A DNA stretch of 64,000 nt from Agaribacterium sp. ZY112 (GCF_041346925.1 NZ_CP166840.1:496001-560000), one strand, 5' to 3'; numbered from the stretch's first letter, positions 55,801 through 62,324 are shown. Notes: generated by a model not told the origin, from the sequence alone. Program-made: numbers and translations.

Positions 55801-56089
55801 GCTCTGATACAGGAAAGGTTTGTGTATCTACTTTTCCATCTCCACCAGCAACCGGTCCTGTTTGTTCTAGCAGGTTAGGACATATTACTTTCTCACATAG
55901 CTTTTTAGCGAAGTCTTCAAATGCAAGCTCCAAATTCCTTCTGTTCAATGTTGCCAGCTGGTATTCCAATACAGAGCGGTCTAGCTTGCCGATCTCTTTT
56001 CTAACCGAATCAGAAAAGCGCTCGGGCCGTCTAGCTTTTAAAAAGTCTCCTGGTGAGAATTTCGGGCGGCTTTCTATGTCGGTTGTCAT
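52823..56089 (-). CDS. Large cassette protein: restriction-endonuclease-like N-terminus plus helical repeats
   Basis: A 1088-residue cytosolic protein in a single 3.3-kb cassette. Residues 50-190 look like a PD-(D/E)XK-type nuclease fold of the kind heading large defence proteins: ELAFEDFAKKLC helix, GGDGKVD (Asp84, Asp88), WAFAVSTQEDWKAKCRKDV, then FCVTNMYTKANQR and VRILDISWIMDQIF. Residues about 220-680 are helix-rich, TPR-like. The last 400 residues are mixed alpha/beta with no known motif. No Walker A (GxxxxGKS/T) is present, so it is not a STAND ATPase. Likely an anti-phage protein; this is inference. The catalytic lysine position is uncertain. Confidence 0.6.
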   Translation of the reverse strand: MTTDIESRPKFSPGDFLKARRPERFSDSVRKEIGKLDRSVLEYQLATLNRRNLELAFEDFAKKLCEKVICPNLLEQTGPVAGGDGKVDTQTFPVSEQTKTLWFVGVNENSHEDRWAFAVSTQEDWKAKCRKDVRNISATNRDYKKAFCVTNMYTKANQRSDIEDSLKEETGIDVRILDISWIMDQIFSNGYEQLAIDALSIDIDWRREIEVGSNDYTKTLRLQKLENDIKDEVNASEILLHQLDWLLEVAILSKELEKPVVETKGLFDRAIVASEKYGGSYQQFHAHYQYAWAVYWWFEEIELFREQLRFCVDLAKKIGQSGQWGSVVSLLGLYSSHSRNSKNENLTDYDSLVSETKNILVALAEKDERPSNALMSKVYIELLNLQSIESVDQATEIFSSLLSIVKDGELLVGFSFNELYDLITELDSIFGEVDSYELLLDFFTEQTSRRDGDTKGALLSLRRGARRLESDEPYQAIKLIGKSLLGLYKKEAKKDLYVALNLLSECYQKVDLLWASRANLLLAASIITDEFWKSGDLLSAQVYIYIRLSIIELKLGRINYALSWWEFACIVDTNLEGAILTEKENQRIDAYLSQCILNADIETLKCFSKLPDLLDKYQLFSSRAILLYALGHEDIVKEEYELKIDQEYIDYLKIVRDTDLGASVPILINCDVRYSTIETSVMGASISVSFPLRSPLVELAETLLSVIEEFFSTCMVDQVFVYESRLGIEITADDDDEIEISHEVDDAGGTLKMSVLCSSFTPDMLNVSGQKIIQDWLHDFAIDVFSRMVRPKNPERTLDSMLGEDRALERSVSFGACFVGLQNIMGNDAVSRIKSLLNDAEYKRYEMLRTLPWDSSFPKPIPTSKPLTDLKPGKGEPPEGLIDNESLTHKDMKVQDLIKIRLWDRTVWCGTGFALYPNGDIELTVLFEDEQAAAAIFEDLEKEIGNEDSEDRLRISIIKNIDKKNPAHYRVCISENFTFDSNKTFQMIARKNTMTPSTSVNLDRFISAFNERKSYFLSYAVVKNERIVENYSAKKKSIRKYSINVIEAWKIGPNDIEVMAIHSDDDPLIPEGVSNPPIIESLKRKFRQ

Positions 56090-56156
56090 CTAAGATCCAT
56101 TTCTGATTGCTTCTCGAACTTGAGATTATCTAGTTTTCTCGGACTTGCTATGGCCC

Positions 56157-56275
56157 TATAACGCCCCGCTCAGCTGCGGCTGGTATGGAGCGTATTTTGT
56201 GTTAATGTTTGAGCGCCAGCGAGTAACACAAAAGGCGCGTAGTACCAGCCGTCAGACTGAAGCGGCTTGTTAGCC
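56157..56275 (-). other. attC site 2 (of the 4-TM cassette)
   Basis: TATAACG...GTTAGCC cores around a long imperfect inverted repeat (CGCCCCGCTCAGCTGCGGC with GAAGCGGCTTG on the far side). The stop codon of the gene at 56270 lies inside the site. Confidence 0.9.
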
Positions 56276-56995
56276 ATTTTTACTCATGGGTTTTGTGTAT
56301 AGTTGCAGGAGCTGCTTTGACAACTCCGCGGTAGTTTTTTCTTTTAGCTCTAAGTTAGATTCCCCAAGGTTTTCTAAGATTTGAACTGACATACCTACTG
56401 CATTAATACGCTCGATTATACCCATGTACTCTTTGGCCTGTTGCATGGTGGATTTGTAGATCACTAAAAACGTAGCGCCAATAAAGTTCACCAAAATTCC
56501 ACTTACCGCTACAACTATAGAAGGCTTAAAGTTTTCCGGTGACTCGTAAACGTGAAAAACGCCGTAACCAATCAAAATAAAGCCAAACGTCATAACTAAC
56601 ACCGTTAGCCAGAAAATAGCTCTAACTTGGTTGATATTCCTATTAAGGTAGCTTTCTAGTTTTACCCTAGCCAAATCCCAAGCAGCTTGGGTTTCTTTCG
56701 GATTTTCTTCGTACCGCCTTTCTACTTCTTCGATTTTTTTATGCTGCTGCGAAGCTTCTAGTGCACGCTGATAAGAGATGACACCAAACGCAAGTATTGC
56801 TGCAACTACTCCTAAGCTTGCTGAAACAATCTCTGCAAATTTTTTGTCAGTTAATTGCGCCTCACCTAGAACAACAAAAACCATTGCTGCACCAACGAGA
56901 AAAATTGCTCCCGCAATCGTATATCGGAGAGCTTTCCCTCCTTTCATCCAGCTTTCCACTATCTCAGTGGCTAACCCTATTGGTCCATCAAACAT
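56270..56995 (-). CDS. Membrane protein resembling TRADD-N-associated TM module
   Basis: A 241-residue protein with two pairs of membrane helices (about 25-45, 55-72 and 125-147, 155-178), a charged coiled-coil-like stretch between (EASQQHKKIEEVERRYEENP) and a helical C-terminus. The pattern SYLNRNINQVRAIFWLTVLVM...FGFILIGYGVF followed by VSGILVNFIGATFLVIYKST resembles the two-helix membrane domain associated with TRADD-N-type bacterial conflict proteins. I recognise it only by pattern. As a cassette beside nuclease-like and TIR-like genes, a membrane effector role is possible. Confidence 0.5.
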   Translation of the reverse strand: MFDGPIGLATEIVESWMKGGKALRYTIAGAIFLVGAAMVFVVLGEAQLTDKKFAEIVSASLGVVAAILAFGVISYQRALEASQQHKKIEEVERRYEENPKETQAAWDLARVKLESYLNRNINQVRAIFWLTVLVMTFGFILIGYGVFHVYESPENFKPSIVVAVSGILVNFIGATFLVIYKSTMQQAKEYMGIIERINAVGMSVQILENLGESNLELKEKTTAELSKQLLQLYTKPMSKNG

Positions 56996-57020
56996 GTTTA
57001 TTTCTCGATTCTCTTCGTAT

Positions 57021-57122
57021 GGCTAACGCCGTTGTAAATTGCAGTTTTGGAGGAGCCCGTTTGTGCTATTAAGCACAAAAAGGAGCGACGGAAAAACTGT
57101 CAATTTGACAACTTTGTTATAA
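57021..57122 (-). other. attC site 3 (of the TIR cassette)
   Basis: GGCTAAC at 57021-57027 and GTTATAA at 57116-57122. The inner part has GTGCTATTAAGCAC hairpin and the AAATTGCAGTTTT/AAAAACTGTCAATTT arms. Confidence 0.88.
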
Positions 57123-57128
57123 ATTTCT

Positions 57129-57857
57129 CTAGTAGTAACTGCGATCCACTGAAAATTTGAAAACATTACTACCAGACAAATCGATACTATAAATCGAGTT
57201 TCTACTAAAAACTTCCGGTAATAGCTTCTTAGCTGAACCAAGCTCTAACTTAAGTTGATTATCAATATCCGTATATTTTATCGCTTCACCTTCGGGTGCT
57301 TCATTATGCAACCACGATTCAAGTAGAACCAGCTTGTCGTTGTCGTCGAAGTTGTCGTGATCATTTGCGGGTATTTTCTTTGATTCCGTTATTGGCTCTT
57401 TATATAAACCTTGCAATTTCATTGCTTGCCTAATCTCGTGGCAAGCAGGCCCGAGTGCAGCTGCTATCTCAGATTTTTCCCGCTCCCCGGAATACTTTGC
57501 AGGGGAAACACCAACCAAATCGGAAGGTACATGAATATCAATATTATCGGGCATCACAATAAAGCAACGTCTCTTCCCGAGCTTACCTATAAAAAGTCCC
57601 AACTCGAATAAAACGTTATCCCTTACAGTATCAGAAACACTTCCTCTCATCTTTGTCTCATCATCAGGAGAAAACACAAAAATACCGAAGTCCGATGAAG
57701 CCAGTGCCTCCGTAATTGAATCTAAGGGTGTAATAGATAGCGAGAACACACCCTGACTCCATATCGTAATATCAGCGTCATGCTGAAGATTTACCTGCAA
57801 TGGATAAGCAATATCAAGCCCTTCAACAGAAGAAGCTACAAACACTTTTGGTTTCAA
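57129..57857 (-). CDS. TIR-like (Cap12/Pycsar-effector type) protein with C-terminal sensor-like domain
   Basis: A 242-residue protein. Residues 1-125 match the TIR-like nucleotide-binding family used as NAD-cleaving effectors in CBASS/Pycsar systems: KVFVASSVEGLDIAYPLQ, DFGIFVFSPDD, then RDNVLFELGLFIGKLGKRR with candidate catalytic Glu85, and HVPSDLVGVSPAKY. Residues about 150-242 form a separate domain with a winged-helix-like pattern (YTDIDNQLKLELGSAKKLLPEVF). It starts at TTG 57857 with AGGAG upstream. No cyclase gene is adjacent, so the trigger is unknown. Confidence 0.75.
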   Translation of the reverse strand: MKPKVFVASSVEGLDIAYPLQVNLQHDADITIWSQGVFSLSITPLDSITEALASSDFGIFVFSPDDETKMRGSVSDTVRDNVLFELGLFIGKLGKRRCFIVMPDNIDIHVPSDLVGVSPAKYSGEREKSEIAAALGPACHEIRQAMKLQGLYKEPITESKKIPANDHDNFDDNDKLVLLESWLHNEAPEGEAIKYTDIDNQLKLELGSAKKLLPEVFSRNSIYSIDLSGSNVFKFSVDRSYY

Positions 57858-57880
57858 CGATTACTCCTAATGTAGGTGAT

Positions 57881-58006
57881 TTATAACGCCCCGCTAAGGG
57901 GCCGGAACTGTGATGGTTGGTTTTGTGCTATTAAAGCACAAAAGCGACCGGCGCAGTGGAGGTCCCAAGCAGCTTTAGCTGCTTTACCTTGAGCGGCTTG
58001 TTAGGT
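57881..58006 (-). other. attC site 4 (of the zinc-ribbon cassette)
   Basis: TTATAAC...GTTAGGT cores; arms CGCCCCGCTAAGGGG and CCTTGAGCGGC; apical GTGCTATTAAAGCAC. It is nearly identical to attC site 13 at 62323-62448. Confidence 0.92.
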
Positions 58007-58011
58007 GTTTT

Positions 58012-58326
58012 TTAGCTAGATTCACGTAGCCCACCCCATTTATAGGAAAATTTCTTTTTACAGTTTTTACACCTGTAACAATTTGATGTAATACTCGGGA
58101 AAAGCTGCTCTTTGTATAGTGTGTTTTTTTGACAAAGTGTATTTGGGCACTTTGCTGGAATGTAGGCGTTAAAAGCCAAAGTAGGAATATAACCCGAGAT
58201 AAAAGTAACCACCATATTCCAAGGGTATTCCAAACCAAACAAAATAGGCTCCCATACCAAAATTCCACTAATCATAATGACAAGCGGAAAAGAAAACTCT
58301 GTGATCCTCATAAAGGTGACGTTCAT
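58012..58326 (-). CDS. Small membrane protein with C-terminal zinc ribbon (cassette gene)
   Basis: A 104-residue protein started at ATG 58326. Two membrane helices (about 8-28 and 33-50) are followed by a cysteine-rich tail: CPNTLCQKN and NCYRCKNCKKKF, four to five cysteines suited to a zinc ribbon. I do not recognise the family. The overlapping frame at 57984-58268 is a shadow. Own attC at 57881-58006. Confidence 0.65.
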   Translation of the reverse strand: MNVTFMRITEFSFPLVIMISGILVWEPILFGLEYPWNMVVTFISGYIPTLAFNAYIPAKCPNTLCQKNTLYKEQLFPSITSNCYRCKNCKKKFSYKWGGLRESS

Positions 58327-58330
58327 ATAC

Positions 58331-58450
58331 ACCTAACGCCCCGGTCAGGCGGCGCCTGCAGCGGAGCTTTTTTGCGTGTTAATATCGAGCGCAGCGAGGA
58401 CACGCAAAAAACGTAGAGTAAGGCGCTCGCTCTGCACCGGTTTGTTATAG
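58331..58450 (-). other. attC site 5 (of the 3-TM cassette)
   Basis: ACCTAAC at 58331-58337 and GTTATAG at 58444-58450, with arms GCCCCGGTCAGGCGGCGCC and GGCGCTCGCTCTGCACCGG. The stop codon of the gene at 58445 is inside the site. Confidence 0.9.
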
Positions 58451-58747
58451 GACTGATGGCTCAAGTACATACATACCTACAAAAGGAATCAAATGAGCCA
58501 ACAACCACAGAGAACCAATAAATACCTGAATATAGGGGAAGCTCTTACGCTGCATTAGCCCAAGCAATCCAGCCAAGAGACCCGATATAGCGAACACCAG
58601 CAACACAACTATTGCGGAACACAATATTGCCTCAATAATGGTGAACTCGAACATATTCAGCGATGGATAAATATAGCCCAACAAGTAATTAAACGGAACG
58701 CTAAATACCACCAACAATATGTATAGCTTGGATAAACGAAGCCCCAT
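58445..58747 (-). CDS. Small integral membrane protein (cassette gene)
   Basis: A 100-residue, very hydrophobic protein with three membrane helices (about 8-28, 35-62, 75-95) and a MQRKS basic turn between the second and third. No known motif. Its start (ATG 58747) lies close to the next attC core, as usual for cassettes. Function unknown. Confidence 0.65.
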   Translation of the reverse strand: MGLRLSKLYILLVVFSVPFNYLLGYIYPSLNMFEFTIIEAILCSAIVVLLVFAISGLLAGLLGLMQRKSFPYIQVFIGSLWLLAHLIPFVGMYVLEPSVL

Positions 58748-58761
58748 TTCCCCTTAAGACC

Positions 58762-58854
58762 TATAGCACCGCAATAGCTGGTGGAGCTTTGCGTGGTAAA
58801 GTGAGCTGCAAGCGAACCACGCAAAGCGGAGTCCAGCTGATTGCCTTGTTGGGG
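58762..58854 (-). other. attC site 6 (of ORF-less cassette A)
   Basis: Ends in GTTGGGG at 58848-58854. The opposite core reads TAGCACC where others have TAACGCC, so it may be damaged. Arms CAATAGCTGG/CCAGCTGATTG and TGCGTGGT/ACCACGCA. The sister copy at 63670 retains TAACACC. Confidence 0.8.
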
Positions 58855-59138
58855 GCTAGCGGCAGGAAAGACCAGCTACTAGCACCTTGGCGAAGCGAAA
58901 GCGCAGCCCACGGTTAATTTAATAGTGAAAGATTACCGAAGCCGAAGAATAAATGCACTACCTTAGTGGCATACCACCGCTACTGAGCCAATGCGGGCAT
59001 AACGCGATAGTTAAAGCGGCACCAGAAATACACTACCGAGATAGAAATTTAATACTTAGTTAAATGCCGTGTAACTACGAAAGTAGAAGGCATTAAAAGA
59101 ACGCACATTACTGACTAAAAAAAGAATTATCGACCGCC
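58855..59138 (-). repeat. ORF-less integron cassette, copy A
   Basis: About 284 bases between two attC sites without a credible frame on either strand. It is near-identical to 63764-64000 at the right edge (a few percent differences and small indels), including the attC. A diverged third copy is at about 50170-50400. Could carry a promoter, a small RNA or just be a passenger. Confidence 0.8.
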
Positions 59139-59250
59139 CCACAACGCCGCAGTAAATTGCAGCTATGTAGTTGGTTGTTTTGGTGGCAGCGTAGCGACCG
59201 CCACCAAAACAGGCGACGGAATAGCTGTCAATTTGACTGCCTTGTTAGAA
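59139..59250 (-). other. attC site 7 (of the 4-TM cassette at 59253)
   Basis: CCACAAC at 59139-59145 and GTTAGAA at 59244-59250; arms CAGTAAATTGCAGCTAT and ATAGCTGTCAATTTGACTG; apical TTTTGGTGGC/GCCACCAAAA. Confidence 0.88.
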
Positions 59251-59252
59251 CT

Positions 59253-59762
59253 TTACCCACCGAAATTTCGAATGCTGCCAGCTAGCTTTTTGGAATTTAA
59301 TAAAATACACAAAGAAGCCACTACTTCGAAGATGGTTGCATATACATTTGCAATACTATCGGCGCTCATTGTTGTAGGGTATCCCATCTCAGCTTGTTGC
59401 GGCAGAAGCCGCCAATAAGAGAACCAATAGATCGAATCTACCAACGCATAATAAAGAAAATATACACTGAGCCCAGATAAGAGCACCGATAAAAGTGATT
59501 TGGCGGACAAAGAACCCTCTACTTGATCATCAGAAGACCCGATTATTTTCTTTGAAATAACAGTAGGGAAAAACCAAAGAACAATTGAGGTAACAAGCCA
59601 CGGTACACTTGATAATATCGGAACCAATATCGTTGCGCCAAGACCTCCATATGTTCCAAATAGAACAAACTCAATTACGGTTCCCAATTGCCTGAGGCTA
59701 TAAAGAAAAAGAAATACCGAAAACAGTCTAATGAAAACTGCCAAATAAGTTATCTGTGTCAT
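59253..59762 (-). CDS. Integral membrane protein (cassette gene)
   Basis: A 169-residue protein with four membrane helices (about 5-25, 40-66, 88-112, 135-156). No known motif. A short charged loop (SKKIIGSSDDQVEGSLS) sits between the second and third helix. ATG 59762 with a weak AAGGGAA-type site (GGGAAGAT). Unknown function. Confidence 0.65.
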   Translation of the reverse strand: MTQITYLAVFIRLFSVFLFLYSLRQLGTVIEFVLFGTYGGLGATILVPILSSVPWLVTSIVLWFFPTVISKKIIGSSDDQVEGSLSAKSLLSVLLSGLSVYFLYYALVDSIYWFSYWRLLPQQAEMGYPTTMSADSIANVYATIFEVVASLCILLNSKKLAGSIRNFGG

Positions 59763-59775
59763 ATCTTCCCTTGAG

Positions 59776-59896
59776 TTCTAACGCCGACATAAGGGGCCGG
59801 AACGGAGTTGGTTAAAGTGTGCTATTTAAGCACACTTTAAGCGACGCAGTGTAGGTCCAGCCAGCTTGCTGGCGAGCCTTGATGCCTTTGTTATAC
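59776..59896 (-). other. attC site 8 (of the secreted cassette at 59891)
   Basis: TTCTAAC at 59776-59782 and GTTATAC at 59890-59896, with apical GTGTGCTATTTAAGCACAC and arms GGGGCCGGAAC/GTAGGTCCAGCC. The gene stop at 59891 lies within the core. Confidence 0.88.
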
Positions 59897-60268
59897 GCCG
59901 CCCTTACAAGTGGCAACTACCGCATGCGAAGGGTCTTTTTTAAGAACTGCTATTACTACGGCTGTAGAATCGTGGTGGTCTTTTGGGTATTTAACTTTAT
60001 CGATCTGTTCGTACTCGACAACATCAAGCTCTACGTAGAGTTCCCCGTACTTATTGAGCTTGTCGTTCGCCGAGAAGTAGTAGGAGACTAGATCGTCATA
60101 ATTAGCGCCCTTACCATAAAGATATACAACTTCATTATCTAGGCAGGTAATTAGGGTGTTTTCGTACAGAGCACCTTGGTCGTTTGTAAGGAATAATCCC
60201 TTCAGTATTTCTGAATGCGTAATACCTGAAAAAGCCATCAAGCAGAAGGTTGTTAAGATCTTTTTCAT
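59891..60268 (-). CDS. Small secreted protein (cassette gene)
   Basis: A 125-residue protein started at ATG 60268 where a signal peptide begins (MKKILTTFCLMAFSGITHS). The mature part has two cysteines (TCLDNE and ATCKGGV) and an acidic/Tyr-rich middle. The open frame extends 50 residues upstream through the next attC and is not used. Unknown family. Confidence 0.7.
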   Translation of the reverse strand: MKKILTTFCLMAFSGITHSEILKGLFLTNDQGALYENTLITCLDNEVVYLYGKGANYDDLVSYYFSANDKLNKYGELYVELDVVEYEQIDKVKYPKDHHDSTAVVIAVLKKDPSHAVVATCKGGV

Positions 60269-60272
60269 AGGC

Positions 60273-60375
60273 TTATAACGCCGCAATAAGCGGACGGAAC
60301 GGAGTTGGTTAATTTGTGCTATTAAAGCACAAATTGGCCTACGCAGTGGAAGTCCGCTTGATTGCTTTGTTGTAC
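60273..60375 (-). other. attC site 9 (of an ORF-less cassette)
   Basis: TTATAAC at 60273-60279 and GTTGTAC at 60369-60375; apical TTTGTGCTATTAAAGCACAAA; arms CAATAAGCGGAC and GTCCGCTTGATTG. Confidence 0.9.
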
Positions 60376-60687
60376 GTTTAAACCGAAAACACCCTACCCG
60401 CCTGCACAATGTAGCCAACTGCGTGCCCCTTTGTACCTACATGCGCCTCAGCGCACCCTGCCAAGCTTTGATTGGCACGAAGCCATGTGGACTTAACCGC
60501 CAGTATTGCACTTGCCAGCGCACGCTGCGAGCTAGTTGAACAAAGGGATAAAGCTGAAGCTACCTTAAGTGAATTTGAAGATAATGCGGACTTTGAAAGC
60601 CAAGACTTTACGGGAAAGTAGTACGATTGGTGTTGCTTAGAGGCAGTGATTTAATCTTTGCGGGCGCGTCGAAAAATATCGCGTGAC
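60376..60687. other. ORF-less cassette body
   Basis: About 312 bases between attC sites 9 and 10. No credible minus-strand gene. A 44-codon plus-strand frame from GTG 60487 to TAG 60621 reads as an acidic peptide (ELVEQRDKAEATLSEFEDNAD) but has no ribosome site, so I do not call it. Possible remnant of a reversed gene. Confidence 0.5.
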
Positions 60688-60809
60688 GTACAACGCCAAG
60701 CTAAACGGCGAACATTAGTGTGGTAAAGTGAGGCGAAAGCCGAACCACACTAATGTGAGTCCGAAGCAACGCGCCGCAGGAGCGTTGCTGTTTGAGCGCC
60801 TTGTTATAC
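60688..60809 (-). other. attC site 10 (of the cassette at 60838)
   Basis: GTACAAC at 60688-60694 and GTTATAC at 60803-60809; arms ACATTAGTGTGGT/ACCACACTAATGT and GCCAAGCTAAACGGCG on the outside. Confidence 0.88.
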
Positions 60810-60837
60810 GCATTTTAAAAAAACAATGATACAAACA

Positions 60838-61266
60838 TTACGATATGTAATCTATTGATATAACACAATTCCACGATTTTGTAGATTTAGGGTAAGACAT
60901 TTTAATATACTTAATCTTTACTCTCTGCCCTTTTTCAACAAAGCCCTTCTTACCTAAACATAAGTAAGGCGAATAGCTAATATCAAATTGCTCTTTATCG
61001 ATATAAAAAATGAGCTTACCATTAAACTTATTTAGCTCCTCAACATTACCTATTAGCTCATAAGCTTCGTTATTAGATTTTTCTATAAATTCTACTTTCA
61101 TGTCCCAATCATATTTTACGAAAAGAGCCGCCAATGGGATTGTAACAGCCAAGAACGTAATTGTTATTGCCAGAGAATCCTTTTCTTTCTTTGAAAGAAG
61201 ATAAGAAGAAATCCCAACGATAGCTATAAAAATTAAAATGTAAGGTAAATAGAAATAAAAAGTCAT
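60838..61266 (-). CDS. Two-helix membrane protein with extracytoplasmic domain (cassette gene)
   Basis: A 142-residue protein started at ATG 61266 (MTFYFYLPYILIF), since the longer frame would run through the attC. Two N-terminal helices (about 5-24 and 33-50) precede a beta-rich domain with two cysteines (YLCLGKKGF and WNCVISIDY). Unknown function. Confidence 0.65.
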   Translation of the reverse strand: MTFYFYLPYILIFIAIVGISSYLLSKKEKDSLAITITFLAVTIPLAALFVKYDWDMKVEFIEKSNNEAYELIGNVEELNKFNGKLIFYIDKEQFDISYSPYLCLGKKGFVEKGQRVKIKYIKMSYPKSTKSWNCVISIDYIS

Positions 61267-61278
61267 ATTCAGGTGCGC

Positions 61279-61383
61279 GTATAACGCCGCCATAACCGGG
61301 CGGAACAGAGTGGGTTGATTTTGTGCTATTAAAGCACAAAATTGAGCCACGCAGTGGAGCTCCGGTTGATGGCTTTGTTATAA
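61279..61383 (-). other. attC site 11 (of the cassette at 61378)
   Basis: GTATAAC at 61279-61285 and GTTATAA at 61377-61383; apical TTTTGTGCTATTAAAGCACA; arms CCATAACCGGGCGG and CTCCGGTTGATGG. The gene stop lies inside the core. Confidence 0.9.
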
Positions 61384-61809
61384 GCTGCTGCCCTGAATAC
61401 ACTTGGCGCTACCTGATGCTACTTTTATTGCGAAACCAGACATAAATGAAATATTTAAATGGCTGGCCTCGTTGCTTGGTGAGGTATATGAATATGATTC
61501 GACATCCTCGATCATATCGTTGCCAATAAAACCAATTGTACTTAAACAGTCATCTTCACTGTATGGACTATCCAAGTCTCTTTCTTTAGATTTAAAAAGG
61601 GAAACAGACTGAAAAATGAGATCTAAGTATTCTGGGTCATCGCCTGCAACCCAGTCCGCGTCTCGTAGACGCCATCTCAATCGAATTTCACGATTGGCTA
61701 TATCGTAATCCAACGCATAGAACAGGAAGTTGTTGTGAAGGTCACGATGACTCCCCTCAACCTCAATTGAGCTTGCGGTATCTTCTACTTTGAAATTGGC
61801 AAGATGCAT
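61378..61809 (-). CDS. Soluble protein of unknown function (cassette gene)
   Basis: A 143-residue acidic protein with no signal peptide or membrane helix. N-terminal half looks beta-rich (NFLFYALDYDIANREIRLRWRLRD) with Trp/Arg-rich strands, reminiscent of small domains that bind other macromolecules. I do not recognise it. Confidence 0.65.
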   Translation of the reverse strand: MHLANFKVEDTASSIEVEGSHRDLHNNFLFYALDYDIANREIRLRWRLRDADWVAGDDPEYLDLIFQSVSLFKSKERDLDSPYSEDDCLSTIGFIGNDMIEDVESYSYTSPSNEASHLNISFMSGFAIKVASGSAKCIQGSSL

Positions 61810-61821
61810 GTTCGTATTGGC

Positions 61822-61932
61822 TTATAACGCCGCCATTACGCGGCTGCTTTGTAGTGTTTGATTTATGGCAGTCTTTTTCGCCATAAATTCAAACGACGGA
61901 AAAGTAGCTCGCTGTACATGGCCTTGTTAAAT
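61822..61932 (-). other. attC site 12 (of the cassette at 61863)
   Basis: TTATAAC at 61822-61828 and GTTAAAT at 61926-61932; arms GCCGCCATTACGCGGCTGCTTT and AAAGTAGCTCGCTGTACATGGCC; apical TTTATGGC...GCCATAAA. Confidence 0.88.
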
Positions 61933-62324
61933 GACGTACCAATTACTACCAGCAATGCCACCAACCAGAGAGCTAGCTGCCCAAGTGGCAACCAATTGCC
62001 AGATTGTGCCGCAGCAAACACACTTGAGTCTATTGAAGCAAGTGCCATTACCAAAATATAGAACGCGCCATTCCCCAAGTAAATACGAAAAATGTACCTG
62101 CGGCCCTTACCGACAAATAAACTTACTGCGGAAAAAACACCCGTTAGAACATATGAGCCCAGCGCCACCTTTATTAAAAACGGATCTTCTGAGCCGGATG
62201 ATACCGGCTTAAACAACTCTCCACTTTCACCCGCCATCATGAGCAACTGATCTTCAGGGAGAAGAAACCCAAGGCCCGAAAATAGTATGCTGACTGATAG
62301 AATGAGAAATTCGCGCATAGTCAT
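61863..62324 (-). CDS. Integral membrane protein whose C-terminus is encoded by its attC
   Basis: A 153-residue protein with four hydrophobic segments (about 5-22, 50-70, 82-100, 112-130). The stop at 61863 lies well inside the attC, so the last 23 residues (basic FRRLNLWRKRLP end) are specified by recombination-site sequence. Starts at ATG 62324 or 62318. Unknown function. Confidence 0.65.
   Translation of the reverse strand: MTMREFLILSVSILFSGLGFLLPEDQLLMMAGESGELFKPVSSGSEDPFLIKVALGSYVLTGVFSAVSLFVGKGRRYIFRIYLGNGAFYILVMALASIDSSVFAAAQSGNWLPLGQLALWLVALLVVIGTSFNKAMYSELLFRRLNLWRKRLP

Noticed and set aside
52823..56089. STAND/Avs-type NTPase assignment for the 1088-residue protein
   Set aside because: No GxxxxGK[S/T] Walker A or following Asp-rich Walker B can be found.
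57984..58268. 94-residue minus-strand frame
   Set aside because: It overlaps the 58012-58326 gene in another frame, extends into the attC and has no ribosome site; the other frame gives a sensible two-helix zinc-ribbon protein.
60269..60418. 51-residue N-terminal extension of the secreted cassette protein
   Set aside because: It runs through attC site 9, and a proper signal peptide starts at ATG 60268.
60487..60621. 44-codon acidic plus-strand frame in the ORF-less cassette
   Set aside because: It is opposite to the array, with a GTG start and no ribosome site; kept only as a note.
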